In this document: in pieces, positions 48,690-59,725 of the stretch
Position numbering within the stretch: the stretch's first letter is position 1
Layout: the number at the start of each line of letters is the position of its first letter
Assembly: GCA_030544215.1 (NCBI GenBank)
Contig: JARZZO010000001.1
Coordinates: 42,253,098-42,317,097 of the forward strand
Direction: 5' to 3'
Origin: Zantedeschia hybrid cultivar
Taxonomy: Eukaryota; Streptophyta; Magnoliopsida; Alismatales; Araceae
Length of the DNA stretch: 64,000 nucleotides
The notes under the pieces: generated by a model
What the model was told of the DNA's origin: nothing
Database searches by the model: none
Seen by the model: the letters and a program-made list of their open reading frames with translations, nothing else
Made by a program: the position numbers and the translations under genes

Positions 48690-50034
48690 CAGGATACCGA
48701 TAAAGGGATTAAATTTCATAACAAGTTATGTGTACCTAATCAAGAAGAACTTAAGAAGTAATTGTTCTCTAAAGCACATAAGTTTAAATTTTCTATTCAT
48801 CCCAGCAATACTAAGATGTATAAAGATTTGAAGTACAAATTTTGGTTGCCAAGAATGAAGAAAGATGTTAAATTTGTCTCTAAATGTTTGACTTGTCAAC
48901 ATAATTGAAGTTGGACATAAAAAATCTGCTAGATTTTTGCAGTCAATAGAGATTCCCTAGTGAAAATAGGAGCATATTACCATCGATTTTATTGCTAGTT
49001 TGCCCATAACTAAGAAAAGACATGATATGATTTAGGTAATTATAGATAGATTGGCTAAATCAGCTCACTATTTGGCCATACAGAAAACTCAAACTTTAGA
49101 AGCATTAGCTAAGTTATATATTGAAGAAATTGTCAGATTACATGGTGTGCCTATGTTAATTATTTCAGATAGAGATCTAAGATTCACAGCTAGATTCTAG
49201 AGAAGCTTGCAAGAAGTTTTAGGAACTCAATTAAAGTTCAATTCTACATTTCACCTCCAAATAAATGGGCAATCTAAAAGGACAATTTAGATCTTGAAAG
49301 ACATGCTTAGAGCCTACAATATTGAATGGAAAGGAAGCTTGAATGAGCAGTTGCCATTATTGAAATTTGCATACAATAGCAGTTATCATGCTATTATTGA
49401 CATAGCACCATATGAAGCTCCCTATGGTAGACCTTGGAGATCACCATTGTACTAGGCTGAAGTTGGGGAAAGGAGTTTGTTAGACCCTCAAATTGTGCAA
49501 GAATGCTTAGAGAAGATTGATTTCATCAAGAAGAAGTTACTTACAGCTTAAAGTGGACAGAAAAGTTATGTAAATAGCAAGAAAAGAGAATTCAATTTTG
49601 AAGTGGAAGATCGTGTGCTCTTGAAAGTATCACTTATGGAAGGAGTTATGAGGTTTGACAAGAAAGATAAGTTAAGTCCAAGATATATTAGTCCCTTTGA
49701 AATTTTAGAAAAGATTAGAGCGGTTGCCTATAAGTTGGCATTGCCACCAACACTATCTAGTGCACATCCAGTATTTCATCTATCTATGCTCAATAATTAT
49801 ATTCAAGATCAGACTCATGTAGTTGAATATGAACCATTAGAAGTCCAATCAAATATGATATATGAAGAACAAACTATGAAGATCTTAGATCACAAAGAAC
49901 AAGTGTTGAGAACTAAGGTAATTCCTTTAGTTAAAGTTCTTCAGAGGAACTGCTCTATTGAAGAAGCAACCTTGGAATCAGAAGAAGAGATGAAGAAGAA
50001 ATATCCTCATTTATTTGGTAAGTTGGTATTTTAA
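48690..50034 (+). pseudogene. chromovirus integrase with chromodomain, decayed
   Basis: Plus-strand Ty3/gypsy integrase. From 48690: KGIKFHNKLCVPNQEELK, AHKFKFSIHPSNTKMYKDL, YKFWLPRMKKDV and CLTCQ (HHCC zinc domain), then VDRLTKSAHYLAIQK, RLHGVPMLIISDRDLRFTAR and a GQSKRTI*ILKDMLRA block with the catalytic Glu replaced by Lys. From 49603 to 50034 an open frame gives the C-terminal barrel (DRVLLKVSLMEGVMRFDKK, YKLALPPTLSSAHPVFHLSM) and a chromodomain-like end (ILDHKEQVLRTKVIPLVKVL, EEATLESEEEM, YPHLFG). Stops occur upstream of 49603. Gag, protease and RT are missing. Confidence 0.85.
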
Positions 50035-50056
50035 ATTTCGAGAACGAAATTTCTTT

Positions 50057-50069
50057 AGGGGAAAGGGGA
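50057..50069 (+). other. polypurine tract of the chromovirus relic
   Basis: AGGGGAAAGGGGA follows TTCGAGAACGAAATTTCTTT, the usual sequence before a Tekay-type 3' LTR, and precedes TGATATGACC. Confidence 0.7.
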
Positions 50070-51460
50070 TGATATGACCTGTTCAGTTATTACGTAAAAT
50101 TAATATGAACATTAAATTAGAAATTTAATTAAGTGATTTAATTGGGACATTGTATAATTAGGGGTATTAGAATTCGAATGGGCAGCATGGCCATTAGATA
50201 GTTAGTTAGTTATTTTGTCTTTTGCCATTATGGCAATCGGTTAGAAGTTGGTTGAGCTAGTAGATTTGTTTGTTAGGATCATAGGTGTCCTTGTAAGGTC
50301 ATTAGCCTGGTAGTGGAGGTTACTTAGAAAAGTCAACATTTGTGTGAATTGTTGTAGCGGAATTATGTGGCCAATTCGGAATTTGCATTGAGAGCTATTT
50401 GGGATCCAATTTTGATAGGAGAAAGGGATCAGGTTTTGGACGTGCATGGAGATATTTTAGAGACCTATAAATAGACCCTTAGTACCATTAGAATCTCATT
50501 TTGTTCAGAATTTTCTGAGAGCCACGGCTGCTGGAGGAGGAGAGCCTAGCTTTAGGAGAAGCCTAGAGAATTTAGGGATTCGGCTATAAGTTAGGTAAGT
50601 GGATCTTCTGAAACAAGTTTAATTTATAGAAAATTAGAATAATTTTGAAGATATCAAACTGTTCTTGAGATCTATCTATTCTAATTGTTCCAAAATTCAT
50701 CTCTAATACATGAAAATTCTTATTTCATTCAAATATGATATATTCTTCTTAAGTTTTTTTTTCTGATCTAAGGATTTATCCATGGAATTGATCTACATTC
50801 GGATCTGAAATGCTTCATATATACTTTTACATCTAAATATAACAATGGTTATAAAGTGGAATTTGATCTGCTCATCAGTTCTTCTTTAAATTTATACTTT
50901 GTTCTTTAGTTCTTCTCAGAAATCTAGATTTGATCAGTATTCATATTCAATTCTTTCATTTTTGTTTTCTTAGAAATATAGTTCAGATTATTCTTATGTG
51001 ATTTCATGATAACCTTCTTTTGTCCCAATTGAAGAGACCTATCAATTCATTCAATTCTATGCCTTCTTTATTAAATCTGTTTGGATTTCAAGTTTGATGG
51101 CCTTGTTGTTGAAATCTAGGGCTCTGTTTGTTGAAGTTCCTGAAATTTGTGCATTTATGTGACAATTCAGAATCAGATATTGCTCTCACTAAGAAGATTT
51201 TTGGGCCAACAGTATAAGCATTCATAAGGTTGGTCAAAAACTTGCTGGCAATAGGTTAGGACATAAGACTCCTCAGTGCTGCATACACCAAGACTTAGCA
51301 CTGGGGCTAGGTACTGTGCGTTTGTTTGTTGCCTTAGGAGAGGGTTGGAATGCATGTTGGTACATTCTAATGTGATATGTATGTGATTTAATCTATTTTG
51401 GCACAAATATCTGACAGTCCTAAATTATGCCTATTTGTTTGATGATCCATGATGATCCTT
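50070..51460 (+). repeat. 3' LTR of the chromovirus relic (right end unclear)
   Basis: Starts TGATATGACCTGTTCAG immediately after the polypurine tract. It contains CCTATAAATAGACCC (about 50464), a TATA box followed by a start-like segment. The right end was not found; sequence grades into AT-rich repeats. No second LTR is present. Confidence 0.65.
50464..50475 (+). promoter_or_regulatory. TATA box of the chromovirus LTR
   Basis: CTATAAATAGAC at about 395 bp into the LTR. Confidence 0.55.
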
Positions 51461-51466
51461 TAAAAT

Positions 51467-51830
51467 ATGTTAAGTTCAAAATTAGTTCAATTCATTAGAT
51501 TTCAGTTCAAATTGTTTGATTCAGTTCACTTTGAATATTCCAGTTCATTTGGACTGATTTTCGATTTATTCAGTTCGTTACTGTCCCTTTGGATTAACTT
51601 CAGTTCAATTCGTTATAGTCCATTTGGATTAATTTCAGTTCAATTTAGTTCATGATAGTTCATTGGATTAATTCCAGTTAATTTCAGTTCGGTTCAGTAT
51701 GATCAGTCCATTGTTGATATTTCAGTTCAATTAGATATAATCTGATCATATAATCCAGTTCAGATCAATTCAATTTATTAAAATTCAGTTAATTTAATCC
51801 AATTGCTATTATTTGATCCATTTTAATTTA
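51467..51830. repeat. CAGTTCAATT-type degenerate tandem repeat
   Basis: Repeats of TTTGGATTAATTTCAGTTCA with spacing of about 35-40 bp. No coding potential. Confidence 0.75.
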
Positions 51831-51949
51831 GTTTTTGTGTTGAGAATTTTTATTTCAATTGCTATTATTTGATCAGAATTTAATCATTGAGAAGTTACAA
51901 AATGAGCTGTTAATTAGAGAGAAATTAGTTATATAATCAATTATGTCCA

Positions 51950-52430
51950 ATTTTGTTCAGTTAATCGAGCAAGTATTGGTTCTATTAATCGATTACGCCT
52001 TTACACAGTTAATTGATTTCCTTTGAGCAGATAATTGATATAGTATCAATTAATTCGATTTATCTTGCTCAGTTAATCGATTAGGTTTTATTCTGTTAAT
52101 CAATTTCCTTTTGTTCAGTTAATCGATTTACTTTTACTCAGTTAATCGATTGGGCCTTGTTCGCTAATCGATTTTCTTTTGTTCAGTTAATTGATTTACC
52201 TTTACTCGGTTAATCGATTAGGCCTTGTTTTGTTAATTGATTTTATTTTGTTCAATTAGTCAATATGTCTTTACTCTTTTAATTTATTTCCCATTGAAAT
52301 TTTAACCGATTAGCCCTTTAGTCTGTTAAATCGATTCACCTTTGTTCTATTAATCGATTAGGTTTTTTATGCTAATCGATTATCCTTTTGCTCTGTTAAT
52401 CAATTAATCCTATTTTGATGAGCCCCTTTT
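51950..52430. repeat. GTTAATCGATTA tandem repeat array (right)
   Basis: Around 16 degenerate copies of GTTAATCGATTA followed by a T-rich linker (GGCCTTGTTC type), every 27-28 bp. The core TTAATCGATTAA is palindromic. Shares the GTTAATCGAT core and period with the array at 48233. Confidence 0.85.
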
Positions 52431-52439
52431 GTTCCTTGA

Positions 52440-52760
52440 TTATATATGTGGAATTCACTTCATTGATGAGTTGTTTTAACATCCATCTATCATTTGTCAC
52501 CGTCATGACATGCAGTTATGCAAGAAGAATTCTAATTTACATAATTACAGCAACTGTCAAGAAGGTTTCGTCATAGTCAACACTTTGACTTTAATGATAA
52601 CTTTTGGCCATTAATCTTGCCACATAAGTATCAAACAGTCCATCAGTACTGATCTTCCATCTGAAGATCTACTTGCCACCCACATATACTATATCTTAAA
52701 GCAAGTCCACCATATTCCAAACTTGGTTAGTATACATGGACTAGTTGTCAGAATTTTTGC
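52440..52760 (-). pseudogene. Ty1/copia reverse transcriptase relic
   Basis: The minus strand reads SMYTNQVWNMVDL (52745-52705), a WKISTDGLFDTYVARLMAKS block and SVDYDETF (about 52560), then IRILLA and WMLKQLINE (to 52450). This matches the start of copia RT (MxxNxVWxLVDLP...YKARLVAKGF...DYxETFSPV...WQMDVKTAFLNG). Stops and substitutions throughout. No other copia domain nearby. Confidence 0.82.
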
Positions 52761-52928
52761 CCTCTTGCCATTCTCGAAGTCAAATCTACTAAAAGTCTCA
52801 TCATAGGTCCTTAGATCATCATCCATGTCTTAGAGTTCTACCCCTTTTGCCATCTTTGATGTGTCATACATATCAATCTGACTATATGGAGAACTCTAAA
52901 AGACCTACGTTGCTCTTTAATGTATATC
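52761..52928. other. junction segment without assignment
   Basis: Short stretch between the copia relic and the chromovirus gag fragment. It may extend the copia relic but nothing conserved remains. Confidence 0.4.
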
Positions 52929-53456
52929 TACGTACTTTCCCAAGCATGTCCAGAAGGCTAAGGAGAGAGAATTCATGGAGTTGACTCAAGGGGGCATGTC
53001 CGTACTCGAATATCAGATGGAGTTTGTTTCTTTGGTGAGGTTTGTACCTTTCATATCAGAGGATGAGGAGCGTCAAACCGAGAGGTTCGTTGACGGATTG
53101 AGGTTCGATTTGAGGAGTTTGGTGGCATCCCATTCTTGTTTAGACTTAGCTTCAGTAGTGAAGTATGTAGCAGCAGCAGAGGCGCAACATAATCAGATGG
53201 CTCGAGAGCGGGATTGACAGCTCAAGGACCGACATACGGCAAGGGGAAGACCGCAACAGCAACAACTCCTTCATCCGGTTCGGGATCGTCTTCGCTCGGC
53301 TCTAGATTCAAGACGTTCTTCTGAGGTAGTAGTGGTAGCAGTGGCAACAGCAGACCCAAGAAGACCGAATAGAGTCAGTCAGCGGCCAGTGCGCAATAGG
53401 AGGCAGTCCAGAGGGTTCCAGCGACTTGTTGTCATTACGGTGGTCCACACGGTGGG
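52929..53456 (+). pseudogene. Tekay gag fragment (element 0), interrupted by element 1
   Basis: Homologous to the gag of elements 1 and 2, starting inside the gag domain (YFPKHVQKAKEREFMELTQG-like). The frame 52975-53217 gives LEYQMEFVSLVRFVPFISED, ERFVDGLRFDLRSLVASH and AAAEAQHNQMARERD. After a stop it continues with Ser/Gly-rich sequence to the first half of the zinc knuckle (CHYGGPHGG-like), where it is cut at 53456 by the LTR of element 1. The 5' side is missing. The rest of this gag should lie beyond the window, after element 1. Confidence 0.8.
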
Positions 53457-55561
53457 TGTAAGGACTGAGGTTTTGGATCCAGTTATCGGGTCGATTTTGG
53501 TGTCGGACCCCTTGGTTTGGACCCTTGTGGGGCTGGGGCATGGGCTCAAGCTCGACGCGGTTCAAACGACACCGGGTTAGGGGGATGCTTTTTAGAATGT
53601 GCCACGTGGACCGGTTTTGGGCCGTGATAGTATGGCCCCGGTCTTATCGTCTGAATGGCATCGTGCATGGTCGACGGCATTCAGAGATCTGTCAGTGTAC
53701 GACCATGTTGTATCATCTGATTGACGTCGGTCTTGGACGACGCGATTTGGCGCAATTTCAGTTGACGTTCCGAAGCCCTCCTTCCTTTCTCTCATTCTCT
53801 CCATTCTTCTCTCTCTCCTCCCCCTCCCCTCCGAACCTTCGACGTCCCCTTCCCCTTCTCCTTCCTTTCCTCTCCCCATTCTTCCTCTCCCTCTACTCCA
53901 TCAACCTCCTAATTTCCACCACTACCACCACCATCTCCTCCGCGGTGCATTTCTTTTCGGACAGCGACCGACGTCCCCGTAGAGTAACGGCGTTCACGGC
54001 GGAACCGGCGGCGGCTCGTGGCGTAGCGGTTCGGCGGCTAGGAGTAAGGAGGAGTTCAAGTAACCGGTAGGGTGACGATCTTCGTGGTGTTTTGCTTAAA
54101 ATCATGTTTTTCCCACTTTGGAGCATGTTTTAGGAGATTTTTGGGTGAAATGCTCGTTTTATAAAATGAGGAATGGTGGGTATTAAAACGATTATTTGGA
54201 TTCTCCTCCCCCCTTCTCTATTTTGGGTGTTTTAGGGCTGTTTTAGGAGGAGGAATCCCATTTTATGGCTCGGGGGAGGACGCAGGAAAATCCTGCTTCG
54301 GGCGTTAAATGACGTCGGGCCAGGGCGACACCATTTGTAAATGGTGTCAGCCATAGGCGACGCGATTTAGGCCCAGATGTCAGAGGGTAGTTCGGTTTTC
54401 GGGTGGTAAATGACGTCGCGACCAGGTGACGCCATTTGAATGACATCAACCATGGGCGACGTTATTTAGGCCCATCTCCCAAGGCCAGTTCTCGTGTGAA
54501 CCAGTTTAGGGGCCTTGAATGACGTCGGCCACGGGCGACGCGATTCAAGAGAAAACCTCATTAATTCATGCAATTAACATGTGTTTATATTGTTAGATAG
54601 TTTGGTTAAATGCATACTTGAAAACGTATCTCAAGGACGAAGATTTCTACGTGATCGGATTGCACTGTGTTGTGTTTTGTGCGATCGTGGACCTAGAGTG
54701 ACAGTTGTTAGTGCTTAGGCACCCTGTGTCTGTGTGGAAGTGACAGGGCGTCGGTGTGGGAGTGGTGGGGTGATGCCTAGAGAGAGGGTCACCTGGTGTA
54801 CCCCGGAGTATAGCTAGTACCGGTATAAGAGTGGTACATTCGGGGTGTCACTCGTGCTGGGGGAAGTAGAACCACTTAGAGTTAGACAGGCCGGAGTAAC
54901 TAGCGCGCTATCCGAGGGGTTGCTGTTTGGTCCCAGCGGGTCAATGTTTTCCACGTTCGGCTGCGTAGTTTGTGTGTTTTGCCGAGACATTGGTTGTAGA
55001 CTTCGTGATGGAGTGGTTTCAGAGTTATGCATGTTGCATTTACAAATGCATGTGTTTTACATCGGAATTTGGGAATCTTTGAGAGTTGTGTTTACTGTTT
55101 TATTTATTTAAATTGTCTATATTTGTGTTATTGCACTTGTGGGTGCGTGAGTGGGTGGTAGAGATCGAAGGATCCCTACTAAGTCTATTTCGATGAGACT
55201 CACCCCTGCGGTTTTCAGGTGAGAGTTCCAAGCAGACGTAGCGTGGAGGGTTTCGTCTCAGATTGCGCGTCAGTAGCCTCTGTTCCGGGGTATGCCCCCA
55301 TATAGTTGTTAATTTCCTTTCAGGCTTGTACGCTTAATTATTTCTTTTCAGTTGGAATATGTAATTATTTGCTGAGTCAAGTCGAATTGTAATAATTTTT
55401 AATTCCTGCACTTTCTTTACAATTTGATGTGATGTGGGATGTTTAGCTTAGTTTATCATTTATTTCCCAGACTTATCAAGATCTTGGTTTGGCTCCAAAT
55501 TTTAATGATTCGGTACCATTTAGTAATCAAATCCCCGATTATAGGGTGGCGGGTCGTTACA
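53457..55561 (+). repeat. 5' LTR of element 1
   Basis: 2105 bp, TGTAAGGACTGAGG to GGCGGGTCGTTACA. It holds repeated imperfect foldbacks around TGACGTC and GACGCGATT (for example 53735, 54309, 54410, 54518). Open frames at 53525-54070 and in the antisense are LTR sequence, not genes. Confidence 0.92.
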
Positions 55562-55563
55562 GT

Positions 55564-55575
55564 TGGTATCAGAGC
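55564..55575 (+). other. primer-binding site, element 1
   Basis: TGGTATCAGAGC, complementary to the 3' end of initiator-Met tRNA, two bases after the LTR. Confidence 0.95.
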
Positions 55576-55718
55576 ATTCAGTATGGCAAATAGATGAATA
55601 ACTAGGTTAAATACTGTAATTTCAGGAAATAAATGCATTATCCCGTACGGGCACGGCGGTGGTGTAGGTTTTGGGTTCTAATTAGAAATTTTCGATTCTT
55701 GTAACTGTAGGTGATTTG

Positions 55719-56856
55719 ATGGCTCATAGGAAGAGAGTGACAATTATTAGGGTGTATGGAGATGTTCCTAGCGGGTCTGAGGCCGGTAGGTCGAATATGG
55801 AGCGTTTATGGAGGCTATGATAGATACGATGACTAGATATCAGACTCAAGACCCTAATGAGAGTTCTAGTACTCGGGGAGGGCCTTCAGCTGCTCTGGAG
55901 AGATTCCTGAAGCTGAAGCCACCTCATTTTACCGGTCGTCCCAATCTTGATGAGGTCGTCCATTGGCTGAAGGAGTTAGAGAAGACTTTCGATACCATGG
56001 ACTGTGCGGCAGTTGAGAGAACTCCATTGGCTACCTTCATATTGAAGGATGATGCCTATAACTAGTGGACTACTTTGAAGAGTTTGTCTTATGCAGATAG
56101 AAATCTCAGGGAGATTCCATGGGAGACATTTGTGAAGGAATTCAACGGGCAGTACTTCCCTAGGCTTGTCCAGAAGGCCAAGGAGAGGGAATTTATAGAA
56201 TTAACACAAGGGAGCATGGCAGTACTCGAGTACCAGATGAAATTTGTTTCGCTTGGAAGGTTCGTACCCTTCATTTCAGGAGACGAAGAGCATCGGGCTG
56301 AGAGGTTCGTGAATGGACTGAGGTCCAACTTAAGGAGTTTTGTGGCGTCCCACTGTTGTATAGACTTGGCATTGGCAGTTAAGTGTGCCGCAGCAGTAGA
56401 GGCATAGCACGATCAGTCGACTCGGGAGAGGGAATTGGCTACTCAGGGGCCAACTTACGGCAAGGGGAAGATAGTAGCAACAGCAACTCCTTCGTCTGGA
56501 TCAGGATCGTCTTCACTCGGCTCCAGATTCAGGAGGTTCTTTCGAGGCGGTGCGACAACAGCGGCAGCAGTGGTAGTAGCAGACCCAGACAGACCCAGCA
56601 GAGTTAGTCAGTGTCCAGCGCTCAATAGGAGGCAACTCAGAGACTTCCAGTAGCTTGCCATTATTGTCGTGGTAATCATGGTGGGACTCAGTGTCCCGCA
56701 TTTTCTGGGAGGTGTTATACTTGTGGCCAGCAGGGGAATCTGGCGAGGAGTTGTCCGTAAGGGCATGGTCAGGGGCAGGGACCGGGTGATCAGAAGAAGC
56801 CAAGGACCCAGGGGAGAGTTATCGCTATCACCAGGAAGGAGGCTCGTGCGTCCAAC
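55719..56856 (+). pseudogene. gag of element 1, decayed
   Basis: Starts at ATG 55719 (MAHRKRVTIIR). A 1-bp deletion near 55808 shifts the frame relative to element 2. It continues as MEAMIDTMTRYQTQDP, LERFLKLKPPHFTGRPNLDE, LKDDAYN and then TAG (56063-56065, where the sister copy has TGG), KSLSYADRNLRE to TAG at 56405-56407 (CAG in sister copies), and a Ser/Gly-rich stretch. The CCHC knuckle is CHYCRGNHGGTQC at about 56655-56693, in another frame. Both stops fit G-to-A or C-to-T changes. Confidence 0.87.
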
Positions 56857-57312
56857 TTGGTGGAAGGTACACTTTCTGTCTTTGGAAACTCCGCGCATGT
56901 GTTGATTGATTCGGGTGCTTCGCATTCTCTTATTTCTGAGCAGTTCGTAGATGTTCTTTCTGCACCCGTTGATGAATTATCTGATGGATTGATGGTTGAG
57001 GTTCCTTCTGGGTATTTCATGTTGACTTATAACTGTATGAGTGAGATTCCCTTGACCATTGAGGGTCATCAGTTGCCTGCCCAGTTAGTTGTGCTTGTCA
57101 TTCGTGACTTTGATGTCATCTTAGGCATTGACTGGTTGGAGGCTTATTATGTTGAGGTGGACTGCTACAGGAAGATGGTACGTTTCTCCATCCGGGCATC
57201 TCGGACTTCTACTTCCAAGGTATTAGGCTCTCTTCTCGTGGTATTCTTATTTCCGCTTTTAAGACCCAGAGGTTACTTGTTGGTGGCTGTGAGGCTTTCC
57301 TTGCCTCAGTAG
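56857..57312 (+). pseudogene. aspartic protease of element 1
   Basis: Frame of 151 codons. VLIDSGASHSLISEQF carries the DSG active site (about 56895), followed by LVVLVIRDFDVILGIDWLEA, the conserved hydrophobic ILG flap end. Ends in TAG at 57310-57312. The domain itself looks intact but is separated from gag and RT by stops and a frame change. Confidence 0.85.
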
Positions 57313-57350
57313 TTGTAGCTAGTGTTAGCAGTGGTTCCAATCCTTAGGAG

Positions 57351-58430
57351 GTGCCTGTAGTTTGTGACTTTGTTGATGTGTTTCCTGAGGAGTTGCTTAG
57401 CCTTCCTCCTCAGCGGGAGGCTGAGTTCACTATTGAGCTTGCATCGGGTACGGCGCCCTTGTCTAAGGCCCCGTATCGGATGGCTCCGGCCGAACTCGCT
57501 GAGTTGAAGACGCAGTTGCATGAATTGTTGGATAAGGGTTTTATCCGTCCCAGCACTTCTCTGTGGGGTGCTCCAGTTCTGTTTGTTAGGAAGAAGAATG
57601 GTTCTCTGAGGCTGTGCATTGATTATAGACAGTTGAACCGGCTGATAGTAAAGAATAAGTACCCACTTCCGAGAATTAATGATCTGATGGATCAGTTGCA
57701 GTATACTAAGGTATTCTCGAAGATTGACTTAAGGTCAGGGTATTACCAGATGAGGATCCATGAGGTTGATATGAGTAAGACGGCTTTTAGGACTCGGTAC
57801 GGACATTATAAGTTTTTGGTTATGCCTTTCAGCTTGACCAATGCTTCGGCGAATTTTATGTATTTGATGAACCGGGTCTTCAGGGCCTACCTGGATCAAT
57901 TTGTGGTGGTGTTTGTAGATGATATTTTGGTGTATTCTTCTTCTGAGGAAGAGCATGCCACCCATCTTCAGGTGGTGTTGCAAGTTCTGAGAGAGCACCA
58001 ACTTTATGGCAAGTTTAGCAAATGTGAATTCTGGCTAGATAAGGTGCATTTCCTGGGCCATGTCATTTTTGGTGATGGCATTATTGTAGATCCAGCCAAG
58101 ATTGAGATAGTGATGGACTGGGGCAGACCGATGTCAGTGATTGAGATCAGGAGCTTCCTGGGGTTAACAGGGTATTATAGACGGTTTGTTCAGGATTTTT
58201 CTTCAATAACGACCCCCTTGTCAAGATTGACTCGTAAAGGAGTTCGTTTTGTGTGGACCGAGGAGTGTGAGTGGAGCTTTACTGAGTTGAATACTCGTCT
58301 CACTTTGGTTCCAATTCTAATGCTTCCATCTGGTTATGGTGGATTCGTGGTTTACTCAGATGCATCTCATCGAAGTTTGGGTGTGGTTCTGATGCAGCAT
58401 GGTAAGGTTGTGGCCTATGCTTCTAGGTAG
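57351..58430 (+). CDS. reverse transcriptase and start of RNaseH, element 1
   Basis: Best preserved pol frame of the window, 359 codons. It runs from the linker FVDVFPEELLSLPP through RT blocks GFIRPSTSLWGAPVLFVRKK, CIDYRQLNRL, FSKIDLRSGYYQMRI, MPFSLTNASANFMYLMNRVF and the active site VFVDDILVYS (57909-57935; both Asp kept). FLGLTGYYRRFVQDFS then follows. RNaseH begins at VVYSDASHRSLGVVL with its first catalytic Asp. TAG at 58428-58430 stops it. Two usual Gly/Pro positions are changed (MPFSLTNASANF for MPFGLTNAPAxF). Ty3/gypsy Tekay clade by similarity to known chromoviruses. As part of a broken polyprotein it is not expected to be made. Confidence 0.87.
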   Translation: MPVVCDFVDVFPEELLSLPPQREAEFTIELASGTAPLSKAPYRMAPAELAELKTQLHELLDKGFIRPSTSLWGAPVLFVRKKNGSLRLCIDYRQLNRLIVKNKYPLPRINDLMDQLQYTKVFSKIDLRSGYYQMRIHEVDMSKTAFRTRYGHYKFLVMPFSLTNASANFMYLMNRVFRAYLDQFVVVFVDDILVYSSSEEEHATHLQVVLQVLREHQLYGKFSKCEFWLDKVHFLGHVIFGDGIIVDPAKIEIVMDWGRPMSVIEIRSFLGLTGYYRRFVQDFSSITTPLSRLTRKGVRFVWTEECEWSFTELNTRLTLVPILMLPSGYGGFVVYSDASHRSLGVVLMQHGKVVAYASR

Positions 58431-58769
58431 CTGAAGAAGCATGAGGAGAACTAACCTACTCATGACTTAGAGTTGGCGGTTGTGGTATTTGCATTAAAGA
58501 TCTGGTGGCACTACTTATATGGGGAGAAGTTTCAGGTCTTCACTGATCACAAGAGCCTGAAGTATGTATTCACGCAGAGGGATATGAATTTAAGGGAACG
58601 CAGGTGGATAGAGTTTATCAAGGATTATGATCTCGACCTTTCTTATCATCCGAGCAAGGCGAACGTGGTGGCGGACGCCTTGAGTCAGAAAATGGTCGTA
58701 TCATATCTTATGATTCAAGAATGGAGATTATATAAACAGGTTGTAGAATCTTCCTTCAGGATTCTTTGA
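58431..58769 (+). pseudogene. RNaseH remainder, element 1
   Basis: Continues the RT frame after TAG 58430 and a second stop near 58455 (LKKHEEN*PTHDLELAVVVF). From 58473: LKIWWHYLYGEKFQVFTDHKSLKYVFTQ and SKANVVADALSQK, the end of RNaseH. The usual Glu of the catalytic set lies in the DLELAVVVF segment. Confidence 0.82.
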
Positions 58770-58883
58770 GAGGCTGATAGAGCCGTGTTGGCCAGCTTGA
58801 CTATGAGGCCAGCAGTGTACCATGTAGTGATTGAGGCTCAGAAGGCGGATGTAGAGTTACCGTAGATTCTCCAGATATCAAAG

Positions 58884-59660
58884 GTGGAGTTATGGGATGA
58901 TGGCACAGTCAAGTTTAAAGGCAAACTCTATGTTCCAGCAGAGGAAGAGGTGTGCAGGAATGTCCTAGATGAGGCGCACCGTTCTAGATATGTAGTGCAT
59001 CCCAGAACAATTAAGATGTATCATTGTTTGAGGAGGCACTTTTGGTGGCATGTCATGAAGAAGGACGTGGCTGAGTATGTGGCAAGGTGCCTGACTTGTC
59101 AACAGGTTAAGGCAGAACATCAGAGACCAGGAAGGTTGTTGCAGCCATTGGCGATCCCGCAATGGAAATGGGAACATGTGACTATGAACTTTGTGATGGG
59201 ATTGTCCGTGTCACCCGGCAGGAGGGACGCAATCTGGGTCATTGTTGATCGATTGACCAAGTCAGCGCACTCTTTAGGGATTAGGAAGGACTGGTCAGTC
59301 GGTAAGTTGGCTTGGTTGTTTGTGGACCGGATTATCTCTCTGCATGGGGTGCCCTTATCCATCATGTTAGATCGAGATCTAAGATTTACTTCTAGGTTCT
59401 GGAGGAGTTTTCAGAAGGCCTTGGGTACACAGTTAGCCTTCAACTTGGCTTACCATTATGAAACTGATGGGCAGTCAGAGAGGACCATTTAGACACTAGA
59501 GGATATGCTCAGGGCTTATTGCCTAGATTGGGGAGGTTCTTGGGAACAACACTTGTCTACAGTGGAGTTTGTTTACAACAACAGTTATCATTCTAGTATT
59601 GGCACGACGCGCCATATGAGGCATTGTACGGGCGGCCGTGTCGATCTCCTGTAAATTGGT
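58884..59660 (+). pseudogene. integrase core, element 1
   Basis: HHCC domain: AHRSRYVVHPRTIKMYH, FWWHVMKKDV and CLTCQQVK. In the core, the first Asp position reads TMNFVMGLS where the family has TMDFV (Asp to Asn, a G-to-A change). The second Asp is present in DRDLRFTSRFW and the Glu in DGQSERTI. TAG at 59490-59492 follows, with coding continuing as TLEDMLRAYCLDW until a frameshift near 59610. Without its first catalytic Asp the enzyme would be inactive. Confidence 0.87.
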
Positions 59661-59725
59661 ATGAGATTGGCGAGAGGTAGATGGCAGGGCTAGAATTAGT
59701 ACAGTAGTGTGTTGAGGTTGCCAAA

